A DNA stretch of 64,000 bases from Schistosoma mansoni (GCF_000237925.1 NC_031495.1:29766679-29830678); one strand, 5' to 3'; numbered from the stretch's first letter, positions 43,941 to 58,656 are shown. Notes: generated from the letters alone by a model not told the origin. Made by a program: numbers and translations.

Positions 43941-46620
43941 CTAAAATAGAATCAGATGGAAATCAACGAAAGAAATGTTTACTTATTTGGTCAAACGTAA
44001 AGTATGATATAAGATTCAAAGTCGTGTACTCGACGTTTAATTACACCTTACATATGAGAAGCGGTGATGCTACCGAGATCTTTAAACACAAGTGGAGTAT
44101 CACTTGAGCCCTAAAATAGAGCTCTTTAACCACTATTTCATCGCTTGAATATGCCACAGTCATTGATCAGTGTATTGAAAATATGTGAAAAATAACATTT
44201 TTAAAATTTCACTTGTTACTATCACACCTTTTTACTTAAGAAGAATTCAAAATGGATGAAAATAGAAATTAGTGATTATGGGTAAAGAATGGAGTATAAA
44301 TATGGGTGAATCAAATGAATGAACACCAAAATAGAAATAATTTATGGACGATTTTTGAGTGACGCTAAAGTACCCTTGAAAATGTTCACCTACTAACTAG
44401 AACTAAACGAGGATTATAAATCAGTGAAAAGAATTAGAATTATGATTTACAGTTGATGGTTAGGGTTAGGAATTAGATTTAGGGTTTTCATCACGAACTG
44501 ACATCAGCTAAAATCCCAAAGCGCTGTTTAACCAAATAAATGAATGAGTTTCACACCGAAATCCAAGACCTGTTATCTTATATCTGATTTATTCATCCGT
44601 ACATTATTAGTCTCGCCCAATAAATGGTCTTGACCACTAAAATTATTTCGAAATAGTGTAAAACCAACCCACGTTGCTACAAACAAGAACTATCCACAAA
44701 CCTCCTGTTACAATAAATTTGATTTATCAAGACTGTACAATTTATCAATATTTAGTAGATCATATATTATTATCATTATAACAAGATAACTAGTTACGGA
44801 GATCTTTTTAAAACAGAAGAAATGACCAAATATAAATGTAAACAGTTAAAGAAACTGTGGTGGAAACTGCACAGAAAATCGCTTTCTTAAATCGGTATCA
44901 TAACTTTTATTCGAAGGTAAAATTCAGACAAACAAGTTGTTGACGTAACCTCAAGCTAAAACTAATGATCACCCTGATATTTATTGTTACACATGACCAT
45001 ACAAGATTTATAGACAGTGTGACAACACTTGTAATCTTGGAATTCAAAACATCGTCGCATGCTTTCATGCAACAATTGATCAATCGTAAAGACAAACATA
45101 TAGTCAATGAGATGAATTTTGATGAAGATAAATCAAACCAGTTTCACTTCATGAGGTATGCAATCGAAGAATGAGCAGAAAACAACACCCATTATAGAAC
45201 AAACTCTTAATAAAAACTATTCATAAAAATCTAGTTGAAACAGGAAAAGATTAGAAAAAATTAGCACAAGAAGTATCATTTTATATGTATCAGAATAAGT
45301 CTTAAAAACAAAATATTTTTTTCATAATATTTAACATAATGTGAACTAATCAGATCTTTAAATATTAATTCATGATAACTAATTCGACTCGTCTAATTAT
45401 TACACGAAAAACGTAGTGTAATACAAAGTTAGTGAACTAATCAGTAGAGGTCAATTCGGTAGCATAACATTAGCATTAATTACATCAACCTTAGAAGTCT
45501 ATTCTGAGTATCTTTATCAATTACATCTCATTAGTACTGACTGGTCTATTTGTAATATTCTTAATTTAGTTTCAATACTTATATTGACCACCTAACATGA
45601 ATATGCAACCAAAAACACGTTCTTCAAGAATGATGACGTATCATTACTATCGGTGGTATATGAAACATTAACATGAAATTTACACATATAATTTCGTCAG
45701 GAGCACACTGATAACTGAAGTTACCAAGGACTTTAGTATGAGTAGTTTTCAACAGTGTTGTCTTGTATTTCAATAACCATTCTTCTGAAAATTCGTAGAT
45801 AACTCACAGTAATAAGGGTAACTGAAAGACAAGAGACACACATTTCGATCACAACACCTACAGTAGTTTAATAAATGCTGAATCTTCTAAAATATTATCA
45901 AGACTTTAGTTGTGGTAAGTCAGAGGGTTAAATAGTCGATCTAGAATCCCGGAAGGACCGATGTATTATGATAATTGACCATCACAAACACGGTGTCAAA
46001 GCAGTATTTCACTCTCCAATGACGGATGACAAAATTGACTGTTCCGAGATTCACAAAACAGATTTCGTGCCTATCAGAGGACAATTAATCAGACATATGT
46101 ACTACAACGAGAATGAATGCATAAAGTGGAATCCCATTATACCTTTTAATACCTCAAGTGATCATGGAATGCAAACAACTAAGTCAAACTACTCCTAAAT
46201 ACCTAATACTATTTAAAACTTCGATCAACCTATGGATCAACAGTTGAAATGTTTCAGATTTATTAATACCTACTTTCTAATTTTTTTGAACTTGAGATCA
46301 GTACTCTGAACCTCAATAAATATTTTCGACAAATTTTACAGTCAATTAAGTTTGAGACTGGATTTTAGGTAAATTTACATTCTTCCGATTGACATTTTGT
46401 TCTGGTATGAGATGCCTGTAACTACTTACACATCTACATTCAGATTTAAAGACGTGGGTACCACTGTAGTTATTAACAGTCTTATGCTTTAGTAAAAGCT
46501 ATAATTTTAGATGAGTGTCAGTGTAAGCCGTAGAACCTCTAGTTAAACTATATATGACATAAACAAAGTTATCTAAAATTTACCCGTACATCTTACGATA
46601 CGCTGGTAATTTTCAGTATA
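43941..46620. other. ALDH9 upstream region; no gene seen apart from the MITE copy
   Basis: A further 5' exon of ALDH9 may lie here but cannot be placed. The open stretch at 45968-46198 on the + strand (76 codons) has no recognisable motif. Confidence 0.4.
44337..44614. mobile_element. MITE-like element, copy 2
   Basis: The interior is identical by eye to 40636-40887, and in the same orientation. The left end lacks the first GAGACT of the inverted repeat and the right end is altered (TCCGTACATTATTAGTCTC). Confidence 0.7.
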
Positions 46621-46624
46621 CAAA

Positions 46625-46925
46625 TTCAATCTGATGAGATATTGTGGTGTATGCTACTCACGCTGACAGATATAAGTAGTGTGGAGCAGCGATCGGAAGT
46701 GGAATGACTGCCAGTAGAAGATTCAAATGAAGAGAAGAGGAAGGAATTCGGAGAGCAATCAAGATCACAACAGAATTAGAGAAATATTGGAGTGTGTAAA
46801 GGACAACGCAAAGAAAATGTGAAAATGATGTATTTAGTATATGATTTTCATATTTTTCTAAACCACTGTGTGATTTTGCATCAAACAATAAATTGGCTTC
46901 CCCCATCTGAGTTTTCGTTCACTAC
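46625..46925 (-). mobile_element. Relic of a tRNA-headed SINE, head missing
   Basis: The reverse complement matches 51945-52235 in blocks (TTCGTTCACTACAAT at one end, CACACTACTTATAT and CACCACAATATC at the other). Confidence 0.55.
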
Positions 46926-46929
46926 AATA

Positions 46930-48257
46930 TACTCATCCTCAATTCGCCTTTGATTGATTTCGAGGGCTGATCTCGGCTATAACAGTTTTCTAAGATTTTT
47001 TCTTTAGTTTACACCTATAATATTCTTAAAGTGACAATTAAACTTTCCACTATAGAGACAATGAAGACTTACTTTTGTTGGAGTAGTACTTAATTACCGA
47101 AAATGATGTTTTCTGTTTATTCACCCAACAATACAAGTTGGATCGATTGGTAGTCGCTCAAGGTTGTACATAGATTTAGACAATAAAACTATACGATAAT
47201 TAGGTAATTAAACTGAGAGAACTCAAAAAGTTTAAAAACCTGATATCTATGGGAACAATTTTTTTAAATCATGTGTAGCGTTATTTTGTAACTTCAAATA
47301 AGTAGAAGGTTGCATTTTAGGACGAGATAAATGAACGTATAGCAATCAGATTAATGTGGATTTAGAAATACACCTTAGTAATTTGCTTTATTCACCCAAC
47401 ACATTAACAATTCCCTATTCTAGTCCCTACCAATATAAAAATTAGTTGATAGTTTTAGAAACAGAGCAGATCAAAATTTGTAGAAAACTTTCATCATGAA
47501 GCGAAAACGCTTTTAAAAATATGGCCTAACAAAATGGCATTTATTTTCTTCAAATATTGGCCTATCAAAGTCTGACAGCAGTGTTTACCTGTCTTGTGGT
47601 ATTCTCAGAATTCCTGCGGGTACTTGCTTTTATAACATTTTTTCAACGATGAGAAGATAAGTGAATGTCTGTTTTAGATGGCCGAATGACTAGTATTTCT
47701 ACCCCACTCAAGTTTTGGTTGAATTTGGACTACCGTCTTTATATATCGCTTGGCTAACTGCAGAGATTACAGCATCCTACTGAGGCTTTAAACTGATCGG
47801 ACATTATTGAGCATTAAGTTGCAAACATAAATAGAATCAGGTAAACACTAACAATCATACAGTGGGAACACGTATTCCTGGAAGTGCATCGAAAACATAT
47901 CCCGAGTATAAAGCAGGTAACTAGAACTAATACCGACTGGGAATTTGCAAAAACTTCTTAGATTACCTAAACTGCATGTGAAAAGAATTTATTTAGTCAA
48001 TAAAAAAAGTTCATATAAATTTTTATTCAACTGAATAAACGAATATAATCAGAACAAATATGTTGCATCAAAATACTTTATTGTTTACTAAATATCAAAA
48101 AGTTGAAACTGTACAAAAGATTTAAAGGATTATTTCACTGATATTTACAATATCCAATTTAAAAGAGGACAGAGATTACTGTTATTTAGTCTTTTAAATA
48201 TACAGACAATAGGTTAATAATTTTCAACTCAGTTAATATTTTAATAGTTCGATTAGT
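46930..48257. other. 3' flank of DAP3, no gene seen
   Basis: On the - strand AATAAA at 48077-48082 is a candidate DAP3 poly(A) signal. The rest is AT-rich without motifs. Confidence 0.45.
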
Positions 48258-51200
48258 CTACCATTCAGCAGCTAAACGGCTAAGTTCCAGAGGATTATAA
48301 TCAGACAAAAATATTAATTCAGCTTGTCCATTTGGTGTAAAAGCAGCGGGATTTGTAAGCCAATTATTCTCTGCATAAAATCTTAATAAGGCATTAATTT
48401 CTGTTGGGGTGTAATTTTCAGCGAGAACAGGAATGAATGGATCCATATATTCGAAACCGGATTTCCCCAAAAGATAACTGGATATTTTTTTCAAGAAAAA
48501 GATAATGAACATTCTTAAAACATTCTGAAAGGTATATCGTTACAATACTTTTACTAGTTCTGTGTATAATTGATACATGAAAAATTAGAGTAAGAACACC
48601 AACATACTATCTCTATTCTTAATATCTTATCTAATTGCATTGATAATTTAATAAAAATTGCTTTTGTCTTATATTTGTTAGTAGTTTTAAAATGATCCCA
48701 TTTTATATTAACATACAGAACAAACAGGTGGATCTCTGAACTCATATATCATTCCTCCCTCTTTTTACAATATTGACAAGTAAAAGCTGACAAGATAATG
48801 GTTAGAAAACTATAAACAACTGAAAGGTATTTTATTTTAGATATAAGAAATCTCACTGTTGAACTTCAATGAGTCCTAGTGTTTAACAAGGGTGGGTTAT
48901 ATCACAGGGAATACAACTAAAAGTCAGAGGCAAACAGAGCAGCATATACGAGTATGATTATAACAAAATGGAAAAAGTATTTTAACATACGACACCTCGT
49001 AAAAACCACTTTACTGGCATTAGCCCAGTTAACAACTCCCTACACAAATATAAATTTAAATGAATTGCTGCTAAAGATAATTTCCCACATAGTTTTGTAT
49101 TGAAATCTGAAGGTTACCAGCAAAGCTTTACAATTAACAAAGTGAAGTATATTCTATATCGGCCAAGTATATATGTGTTTCAAAAAGTGAAGGGTGAAAA
49201 AAGTGGTTGAAACACATTTATTCGAATATTTCAAGAATTCGTGATTTTTAGTGTTTGTTATTTTTTAATCCAAGTTCAGAAGTGAATTACTACCGAACTT
49301 AGAAGTTACAATATTGAAACTGATTCTCCTAATCTTCTTAATACATTGAGGTGACTAACAACCAAACTGTTTGTAGATGGAGTCTTTATTTTCTTACTCC
49401 ATCAAGTAATTCCACTTATTAAACTAGTAATTCTAGACCACTATTCATAAGAAGTTAGGAAATAAACCACATTTCTTTTCATATTTTCAAGTTTGTAATG
49501 GAATTCGAAGTTGAATAAAAGATATCAGTATTTGGATGCTGGGGAATTCAATGAGTGAAATAAACTGACAAAATGCACTCATGGTTTTATCATACGTGAG
49601 TTCTTGAGAATTATGCAATCTAGATGACAATTTATTTGCTGTACAGTACTAGTTTTGCCATGTTGTTAGCATTGCTTCTATTTGTATATGTTTTGAGATT
49701 ATAAAGAATTGTAGCTGAAGAGGACGTTTCTTGTTGAGCTAGTAATACGGTTGAATTTTTTGTATGATGGGTACAGATCCTATCACATTGACTGTTTTGT
49801 GACCTTCATAATTATTCTCGAAAAGTTTCTTATCGGACAGGTAACTTATGATTATGATAAAATACATTGATATTTGGTAATATAAATTTTCATTCTAACA
49901 CAATACTTCCTATGATTTGACAGTTATTTGTTTGAGAACTAGGAATTGATTTTCCAAACAGTGGGTTGTCCGGTTACTTAGTACAACATATTCAACGTCA
50001 GCAAATCCAACTTGTATCAATTATTTACAAGTTTATGAACCAAAATTTCTATGAATCCTTATGATGCGTTCAACTATGTTTTTTATTGATACAAGTTATA
50101 CATTAAAGACTATAACCTAAAATTGATAAAGCGACATTTTTTATTCAATGTTTGGTTCATGTTTCATTTTCAGTCAATATTACATCCATCCATTTAGATT
50201 TTAGTTTTTCATGTCTAGGCTCCAATAACGAGTTCAAGTGTAGAGTGCTATCTCAGATCACCTACCAACGAAAATCGGATATGATGATGATAGTAACAAC
50301 GGATATAGTCCAAAACCCAAAGCATTGATGCAGATAAATTTAATCAATGTCTTTATAAATTTTAAACATATTATTTTACACCTATTTCGTCAGTTAGTCA
50401 GCTACAACGTAGGATCAGGCACATTTATGCATCGGTCCATGTTGCCATACCTCGTTAGCACAACAAGATGAACACCGGATTCATAGAAATAGTTAATTTA
50501 GTGGTGGTAGTATATAAAAGAAAGGTTGTATATAAGGATATAGTATAGGAAGGAAGAACGTTATGAAGCAATTTTAATCTCAAGGTTTAAGGGAAGATAA
50601 AGAGTGTATACACCTACGCCATTGTGATCGATTCTGAGCCATGTCACCTAGAGTCTCCAACCACTGGTTATCTATTTGGTATCCATTTCATTTTCCCATT
50701 ACTTTACTGTACTCTAATACTTCATTACTTTTATTGCTACTTCCTTATTGTAGTCTTTTAAAGTAATACAATTTCACCCGATTTACATTTGAAATAAAAA
50801 AGGTGATTAATAACTACCCAAAACACTGATTAAAAAATTTGTCTGGTGAAGATTGACACCTGTCTCACCAACAATTTTTCGACTAAATAATACCGTAGTG
50901 GACAAAATAAATCACCTAGTAATATTTGACTAAAATAAATACAGGTCTTTAGTTAAGGCGTAATAAAAGATAAGTCCTTGGTCTAATGTGCTGACGATAG
51001 TACTGAATCAATGCTTTCTATATCTCGTCAATCAAGTATATATATATATAATGATAAAAGTTTGAACGAAATAACAATAATCAAAATCTTGTATTGTAAA
51101 ACCAGATATCCTATTTTGAGATTAATTGGTAGCCGCGTGTGGCGGATATCCTGGAAATTTTTATCCTTGTATTAAAACTACCAACTAAAATAATGAATAA

Positions 51201-54200
51201 TTACAACCCATTCACTCCTTTACTGTTACTGAAGTATATTCTCATAGTGACAACGTCAGAGACTATAATATTTGATTTTAATGTAATATCAAATGGGTGC
51301 AAAAATTGGTCATTAATGTAAGGTGGTGGAAAATAAATGATAATGTAGCCGCTAAAACATTTTATGATTCAAAAACTGTCTGACAGATACAAAAAGATTC
51401 GGTTTCACCTGCATATTTCAATTAAAATAAAGATAACTGCTAGAACAATGGTCACTAAAATAAGGCAACTCTTAATGGGAATTAGTAATCATTCATTCGT
51501 ATAACTAGTCGCCCAAATAGTCACAAATGTAGAGGAACTAACTCTTATATATTTGATAATACCGAAATAATTAGAAAATCAAACAAAGAAATGGGTAAAC
51601 AGGGAATTATTACCTCTCTAATTTCGTATCTTCATACACTCAAAGATGTGACAATGTTGCTGTCAGTTGTGTGAAGGAGTGTAAATGGTATTACCAGACA
51701 TATATTCCCCTGTGAATTTTCCTAAACAGCAGATCAAGTTTAGTTATCAACCACTTTAACTTATTATATATTGAGACTTGAGGTTAGTACTTTGTAGTTA
51801 CTCTTCTAATACCGGTCAACTGAATTGACCTACTGGAGAGGTGGTTCAGTGGTTAAGGGATTTGACTTTTAGACACTGTGTTGGAGGTTCGAACTCCACT
51901 GCGCCTACTTCCTTTTGGATAGCTCGGCAGTATTGTAGTGAACGAGAACGTCAGTAGGAACAATCGAACGTATTTGAGTACAAAATTATAGAACGTCTTA
52001 GTAAAATCTGAGAACCACACAGTAAATACTTCGTTTGCAAAATGTCAATAAATCGTCTAACACTTTATTGTTCTTTCGTTTTCACACCAATCATTCTCTG
52101 TCGTCGTTCTCTTTTCTTCGATCTTCTTAACCATCTGCCGCCAGGCGTTTCACTTTCGATTCATGATACATACTATTTATATTTGTCGACATCAGCAACA
52201 CACACCACAGTATCACTAACCCTCACGATTAGAGTACAGTTCATGCCTAAGTGGATGAGTCTGTATTTCATAAATTAATTGGTAGTAATAATACAGAGAT
52301 AAAGTTGGTCATTGCGTATCACATAGTAAAAAATTCACAAGATTCAAGTCCTGTATAGACAGAAACTAGAATAAACGAAGCGACAATTTTATCAAAAATT
52401 GAAAACGATTTTTATAGTGGTAATATTCTAAAAAACTTAATTGAAAAAATTGTACGAGTAGTCCTCCAAATATAAATCATACAACGATAAAATCAGAGAT
52501 CGCAACTAGACAAAAAGTAATCTACGTTTATTTACTTACCCAGGAGTATATTGTTCTCTGTCTGTAGGCCAAGCCGCCCGAATATTTGTAGAGGTAACTA
52601 TGACACCATGACGCCAGTCTCCCCTCAATGCACGTTTCAAATGATGTACAATCGCCAATCGATCGGTAGTAACATTAACGGAAAGAGTTTTATCCTTTAA
52701 TAAAGTTCCACGACACCATAAGGAATTTACACCATCGATGACCAATAAACAAGGAGGGCCACCAGGATTAGATGATAGGAGACGCATCTGAAAATATATG
52801 ATCCAGATGTTTACTAAGTGAATTGTACCAACAAAACCTCAAAATAAGAGTTCATGCGACATAGATAAGAGCATAATAATGTGGTTTAAGAATATTTTGA
52901 GCCACTTGCATTTAATGTCAGGTTTATGAGGACAAGAAAGTAAATTTGTAAAGTTTGCCAAAACTCAGTGGTTGGTCTCGAAGTTGAAGGCACAACAATT
53001 ATCCACAGATTATGAAATAATTCATTCATTGAGTTAACATATGGAGGTAGAATAATAATGTGAGACAGTAATATGGAAGAATTAACATTATTCATAAGTT
53101 GATTTATTTATGGGTTAAATATATGAATATTTAAAAAAAAGTGAGGACGGAGTTTTTTTCGAAATCGAAGACAGATTATGTAATGCTTACTTAAAAAGAT
53201 ATAGACTAGTTTGGTAAGCCGCGGAAGTAAGAATTAAGGTACAAGAAATTATTACCAAAGTTATGGAAAAATCTCGAGTGATAATCTCATGAAAACGAGG
53301 ACACCGGGGCAAAACAAGACATATTTCTTTGGATGTACATTTTCGATGTATATCTTTTTATTGCAGCAGCAAACAGTCACGAATTTGAATCCCTTCGTTA
53401 ATTGATTATTTGGAAAAATTTCTAAAGATCAACAACACAGACACTATCGAGCAATCGCACTGTTGAAAACCTGTTCATTTAGTCTCAGCTTTTGAGGAAT
53501 ACGTTCGAAACTGCGAGTAATAACCCTTCTTTCTGTTCTGATGCATGTGCTTGAGCACGTACATGATGTTATCCCCATAAATACACAAACAAATATGGGA
53601 CAACGAGGAAAAGAAAATGGAATATGATACAGTTGACAAAAAGCCTGTCTTGTTATAACTTGGCTTCAAGAAAGATTAAATCTGTAGGAAATCGTCTATT
53701 GGAAGAAAATAAAGTTATGCACACAACACATTACCAGCCAGGACAGTGAAAATCGTGAATAAAATGTCAACCATATATACAACATTCTCACTAATGAACA
53801 TAATGGACAGTTACTCTTATAATCTCTCTCGTTACCTAGCTATTATTATTTAGTATTCTTCGGACACTTAAATCCTCTCGACAAGTTCCCAAATCAGAAC
53901 ACAGTTGAACAGGAACGTAATTATATTCTAAATAAACAAGGTTAATTGGGGATAAAAATTACAGTAAAGACATTATTATATTTACAATTTTACACGAGAT
54001 TCTACAGTCTTCTCCTATTATCTGCTAGCGCTCGTTGATTAAGAAATGGCCAATCAGTGTACCCCAACGCAATCTTGCAAGGAAAATGCTTTAATCCAGC
54101 ATTATCCGGCTAACATTTACCGATCAAGTAAATTAACTACTGATTGAAATACTCAGAATAGATCCTTGCAAGACTCATTGGTGACTATCTGATTAGTTAA

Positions 54201-57200
54201 CTTCCTAACGAAAATTACAGCTAAATACTATTTCTTTTTGATCGAGATAATACCTCTTTCGTATATAATGCGTATTACTGACATCCTAAGTGAAATGCTA
54301 ATTTTTAACTTGTTTTATTTTTGTATTGATTCGAAAAAACCAAGTAAGCATGACTCTACCTATATTAAATAGTTTATTTGGAATGTCATTTTCAACCGTC
54401 TATGGAAATTTATTAGATAATTACAACATACGTTCTACTTCCATGGGTTAGTGTTAATTATATAGAGAAAAACAACCAAATGAATTACCTCTCTTAATAA
54501 AATTCCAATACAATCCGTTGCATATTTGGTCCTAGCGACGCCAAAATTTATTAAATCTACCCAGGATGTCCCTTCTGGCATTATGTCTTTTTTGGTCCAT
54601 TCCACTTGTCGAGATACAACTGGTTTTATCTAAATGAAAAAGATAACTTTTGACAATGATAATCTTTGAGAAAATTATGTAAATACTCTTTAGAGATTTA
54701 TCTGTAGGACCATTTAAAGAGTTGAGATGTATTTTTAACTAGACATATGATTATTAAAGGTTCACGACAAATTCAAACAGGTACGATGTTAATTAGTCGA
54801 ATCTGAAATTAAAATAAGGCCACGAAATATGTAATACCGTGGTCAACTAATATCATTCGACGAACACGACTAAGTAACAAATTTTGATATGTATTATATG
54901 AGTGATAAGTGGCGAAAACGCAAATCTCTGCTAGAATCTAACTAGTGGTGTGAGTGGATCGTTGGTTTAGTATTTAATAATCTGAACTAATCGTCCAAGT
55001 TCTAAATTTGTCACAGTTTCACTTTAATTGCGAGGTTTTATAACTCACTAGCTAAGTCTATTCTAAAATTTAATTGCATGGATCCTCTGTATGATTCTAT
55101 TCCAATCGTAGTTTAGATAAAATGATACTTAGTTTAATGTAGTGAAGTAAAAAAGGTTCAATAACCTTTATTATTATGTCCATCAAAACTGATAATCAGT
55201 ATCTAGCCTAATATTAAGACCATGTTGGCAGACGAACTTCACAGCATGATTAGTTATTGGTCACTCGAGATAATGAACTTATTGAGAACGGGTTTTCAAG
55301 TAAGCGATCAAAAGATGAAAATATTACATGAAATTGTATTTTAATGTAAATTAAACAAAACTTGATTCCTAAAGTGTCAAGATGAAAATTACTTATTTTT
55401 ATTGGCTAAAATGTCGGAAAAATTAGGGCATTTCGTCATATTTTACCTGACATAACACATGAGCATAAAGAACAGAAAGTAACAAAATGTAACGGAAAGA
55501 AGTGAAAGCAATGGTGATATTTACGATAGTAAAAAGACGAAACATACCAAATATGGTTTGAGAATAAGGTCGAATAAGAAAAGAAGGACAATACAAAGAC
55601 ACAAAGTTTAGATTTTAAAAATGGGGGTATTTGAACTATCCCAATCGATCGTGAGCTAGATAACTTGAATATTATGATTAGCGTAGCACATTCACTCAAA
55701 CAGGAAGCCTGCAACCCTTAACACAAATCATGATAACTGTCACTGACCCAATTGTTTGACTGCTCCTAGTTTCCTTCTAACATACTAATAGATAAGCCAG
55801 CTTTGCAAGACAGCGAGATAGTGCATGAACTAATTTGAAAGTATCATACACTACATGTCTATCATCAACATTTTAAATAGTAGGCACAAATGCCCAATAG
55901 GAGCAAATGTTAGCTTAGCTTAAAAAATGTAATACGTTGTAACTAGATTCTTTATTGTGGAGTTGGACAGTGAGATTAAGAAGATACAGGTCGGAAGCAA
56001 AACCTGAGGAGGTAATAAACCGGTCCAATATACAGGTCTAAATACCTAAATATTTGAGAGTAGAAGCTAAAGATAAGACTCAAGTCACCAAAACTTGAAA
56101 GTCATGAGAAAATAGGGAAAATAAGTAATAAAATGGTCCAAAAGTGATGCAAGATAGAAGATCAGTGGTCTGATGGGGTCAACCTTAGTCTATTCTGTTT
56201 GAGATCTCCGACTACGGACTCCCAGTAATTAGTGAGCCCAATATTCAAGTTTCCTAACTACAGTTTAGGACAGTAGTCGTTAACTTCAACTAGTGTTTTA
56301 TTTTGGTTTTTTGTTTAAATTCTCTTACTTGATATTCATTGCAGAAAACATCACAATCGAAGCAGATAGTGATTCAAAATTAGCAACATTCCCCAACTGC
56401 CTCCACAAGTTACCTACTAAATATCATATTACTCATATCAATGTACTAATAAACCTTTTATTGACAATAACAGGTTTTATAATTTAGAAAACATGAAAAA
56501 AGAAGGCGAAAATAACTGAATTATTTATTACAGTGAGAGAATTGTAGTACATTGATTTGAGCACTTCTGGCCAATAAACTATATGTTCTGACCTAGTTTC
56601 CATAAGCGACGTTTAAGTGGATACACAGTATTATCAATTAACAAACGTGCTTGATTTTCAATCACCGGATTATATATTCAGATCCTCTTTTATCTCATTT
56701 CGTTCTGACACTCAGGTAATATTACTCACCCTCATACCAAAACAACTATTTAATTAGTTAGAGTTGCATCTATGTAATGTGAAACTTGTAGAGAAATAGA
56801 CTTATGCATGTTGGACTGCACTTTTGTGTTTACCATCATATACGGTTTGAAATCGTAAGAACACAACAACTTACAAATTCGATCATGATAGGTTATTCGA
56901 ACCACTTTTTATAAGTATCTATCATATCCTGTGGTACTAACTATTTACGACGAGGGATGTGATTTAGATGTTTTTGTAGGGAAAAACCAGTACAAACGAG
57001 TCTATTTTGGATAAAAACGGATGCATGAGAAAAGAAATGGGGAAAAGTCACAGTAATTAAATGTAATCACACGCTGGTTATGAAACACAGTGTACGAGAA
57101 ATGACCTCAAAGCAAGCAAAATTAATAGTACACTAAGAATATATTTAGCCATTTTGGCTACCTTGACATGGTGGTCGGGCTTGCCTATCGTGATGAACCG

Positions 57201-58656
57201 ATCGAGCTATACTGGCTGGAAAAATCGTTCCTCAAGGTTCTACCATGCCAGACAGGTCGACTGAAGAGCAGTAAGACTAAAAGCAGCAAACCCAAGGTCC
57301 GAGGGAGAAGTCGTACTGCTGACTGTACAGAGGTGTGACGGCAGTAAGGTGTTTCCTTCAGACAGCCAGGATAACAATGATGCTGCCTCCCCACAAGGAA
57401 GAGTGGGGTTAGAAAAAGTCGACCCTAAAAATGCACACCTCGCCTTATCCAATGGATATCCGTCTCCGGCAGTAAGGTCTCAACAAGTACGGAGCTAACA
57501 CGAACACTACTCACAAAAACGTCGTGTGTGACCGACCTTAATTAGTTGTCCCTTGGGCACTGCGGCCACGCTCTCAGGTTACTAAGACCACCCCTAACTC
57601 AATTTCCTTTTCAGGTACTACTAGAAGAACCCTTCCACGGTGTGGGCAACGGGGAAGTGAAAACAGCCCTGATACCTCTAAGAGCACTCAAGATTTTGGT
57701 AAAGTATGTACAAAAATGGACAATTATAAATCATTGTTGTCGAGCAGCCACTCGCCTTTAAAAGCTCAGATCAGTAGTTATGCTGTTTGTCCCGTTTTGG
57801 AGACTTTCCGCAAATCTTAGGTGCATCTATGTTAATTTGTCACTACCGATTGATGAACCAAATACTCGTGGTATCGAGATCCTAATATTGCTATAGAATT
57901 TTTAGAAAACACTTTTAACATGTTGCAAGCACAAACATTAGTACTTTAAGAACCAAGTAAGTCAGGGAGATAAAATAATAAAATGATAGATACCTTTTCA
58001 AGCAAAGGTCGGTTAAGTTGTAAAAAGACTTTAAGCCATTCCGCAGAACGAACTGGGAAATCAAAAGCATCACCCACAAAATTCTCACGATGTTGGTTAT
58101 AGTGATAGTCATTGCTAGGAGCAATGTCATTTGATGGTTCCAGAAAATTTTCACAACTAGTGAACGGAAATATAATCCATTTTTCTCTACCGGCGAAACA
58201 CGTAATTTGTCCCAAAATGACTGAGACACCAGTCCCCGGTTGGCCATGAAGTACAAAGCGTGGAACACAGTATCTAGCTAGTGCGACGAATTTAGAAGAA
58301 TCAGGTTCCTTTTTGAAACTTTCTTTTTGTAAATTTCGAATGTTAATTACGTCCTTAATCATATTAATTGTCGGTTTCCGAATCAAAAGTGACAGATCAC
58401 CAAAAGTTTTAAGTTCCTCTACTAACTCGACTTTGAGAAATGGTTCTATGAAAAGGGAAAACTCATTTTCAGGATAGGTTATAAATTTGCCAATAACCGA
58501 TGACATTTGAGACACTTGATCAAAATGTGAATAAACCTGAGTCCTTGGAGCAGGTGCATATGTATTGCTGACGGAAGAGCATCTACGAAAATTGCTGCAC
58601 AAACAGCGAGTAAATAGTGTAAGATGTGACCCTGTTCTTGGAATTAGAATAGCCAT
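48258..58656 (-). CDS. DAP3: DAP3 / mS29 mitochondrial small-subunit ribosomal protein, 4 exons
   Basis: Exons in coding order: 58656-57994, 54629-54489, 52787-52540 and 48477-48258. GT/AG sites and phases agree; 423 residues (human 398). mS29 is a GTP-binding component of the mitochondrial 28S subunit head. The N-terminus (MAILIPRTGSHLTLFTRCLC) is basic and fits a presequence. SLLIRKPTINMI precedes the P-loop region RFVLHGQPGTGVSVILGQ (residues 133-150). The middle exon gives WVDLINFGVARTKYATDCIG. Exon 3 has CLLVIDGVNSLW (Walker B) and WRHGVIVTS. The last exon has YLLGKSGFEYMDPFIPVLA and NNWLTNPAAF. The P-loop reads GxxGTGVS: the conserved lysine is Val144 (codon 58225-58227). The ATG at 58654-58656 is the first in frame. 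Introns hold RTE and SINE fragments. Confidence 0.93.
50400..50690 (-). mobile_element. 5'-truncated RTE 3' end in DAP3 intron 3
   Basis: On the - strand it matches the last coding bases and 3' UTR of the intact RTE (GGTGACATGGCTCAGAATCG, CAATGGCG, GGTATGGCAAC, CTACGTTGTAGCTGACTGACTGAC). It has a short TGAC-type tail, like the full element. Confidence 0.8.
51835..52235 (+). mobile_element. tRNA-headed SINE
   Basis: The head carries A-box GTGGTTCAGTGGTTAAGGG and B-box GGAGGTTCGAACTCC (51841-51897). Acceptor halves do not pair, arguing against a functional tRNA. The body is shared with 46625-46925 on the other strand. In DAP3 intron 3. Confidence 0.6.
57150..57690 (+). mobile_element. RTE 5'-end fragment lacking its 3' part
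   Basis: It closely matches 15504-16030 of the full RTE (GGTGGTCGGGCTTGCCTATCG, AAGGTGTTTCCTTCAGACA, AATGCACACCTCGCC, TGTCCCTTGGGCACTGCGG), including ribozyme strands P1', P3 and P2' (AGCAGCAAA). The first ~14 nt of the leader and everything after the N-terminal coding region are missing. Antisense to DAP3, in intron 1. Confidence 0.85.

Noticed and set aside
51835-51906. tRNA-Lys-like gene
   Set aside because: A and B boxes are good but the acceptor halves are not complementary and the downstream sequence is a repeat found at 46625-46925.
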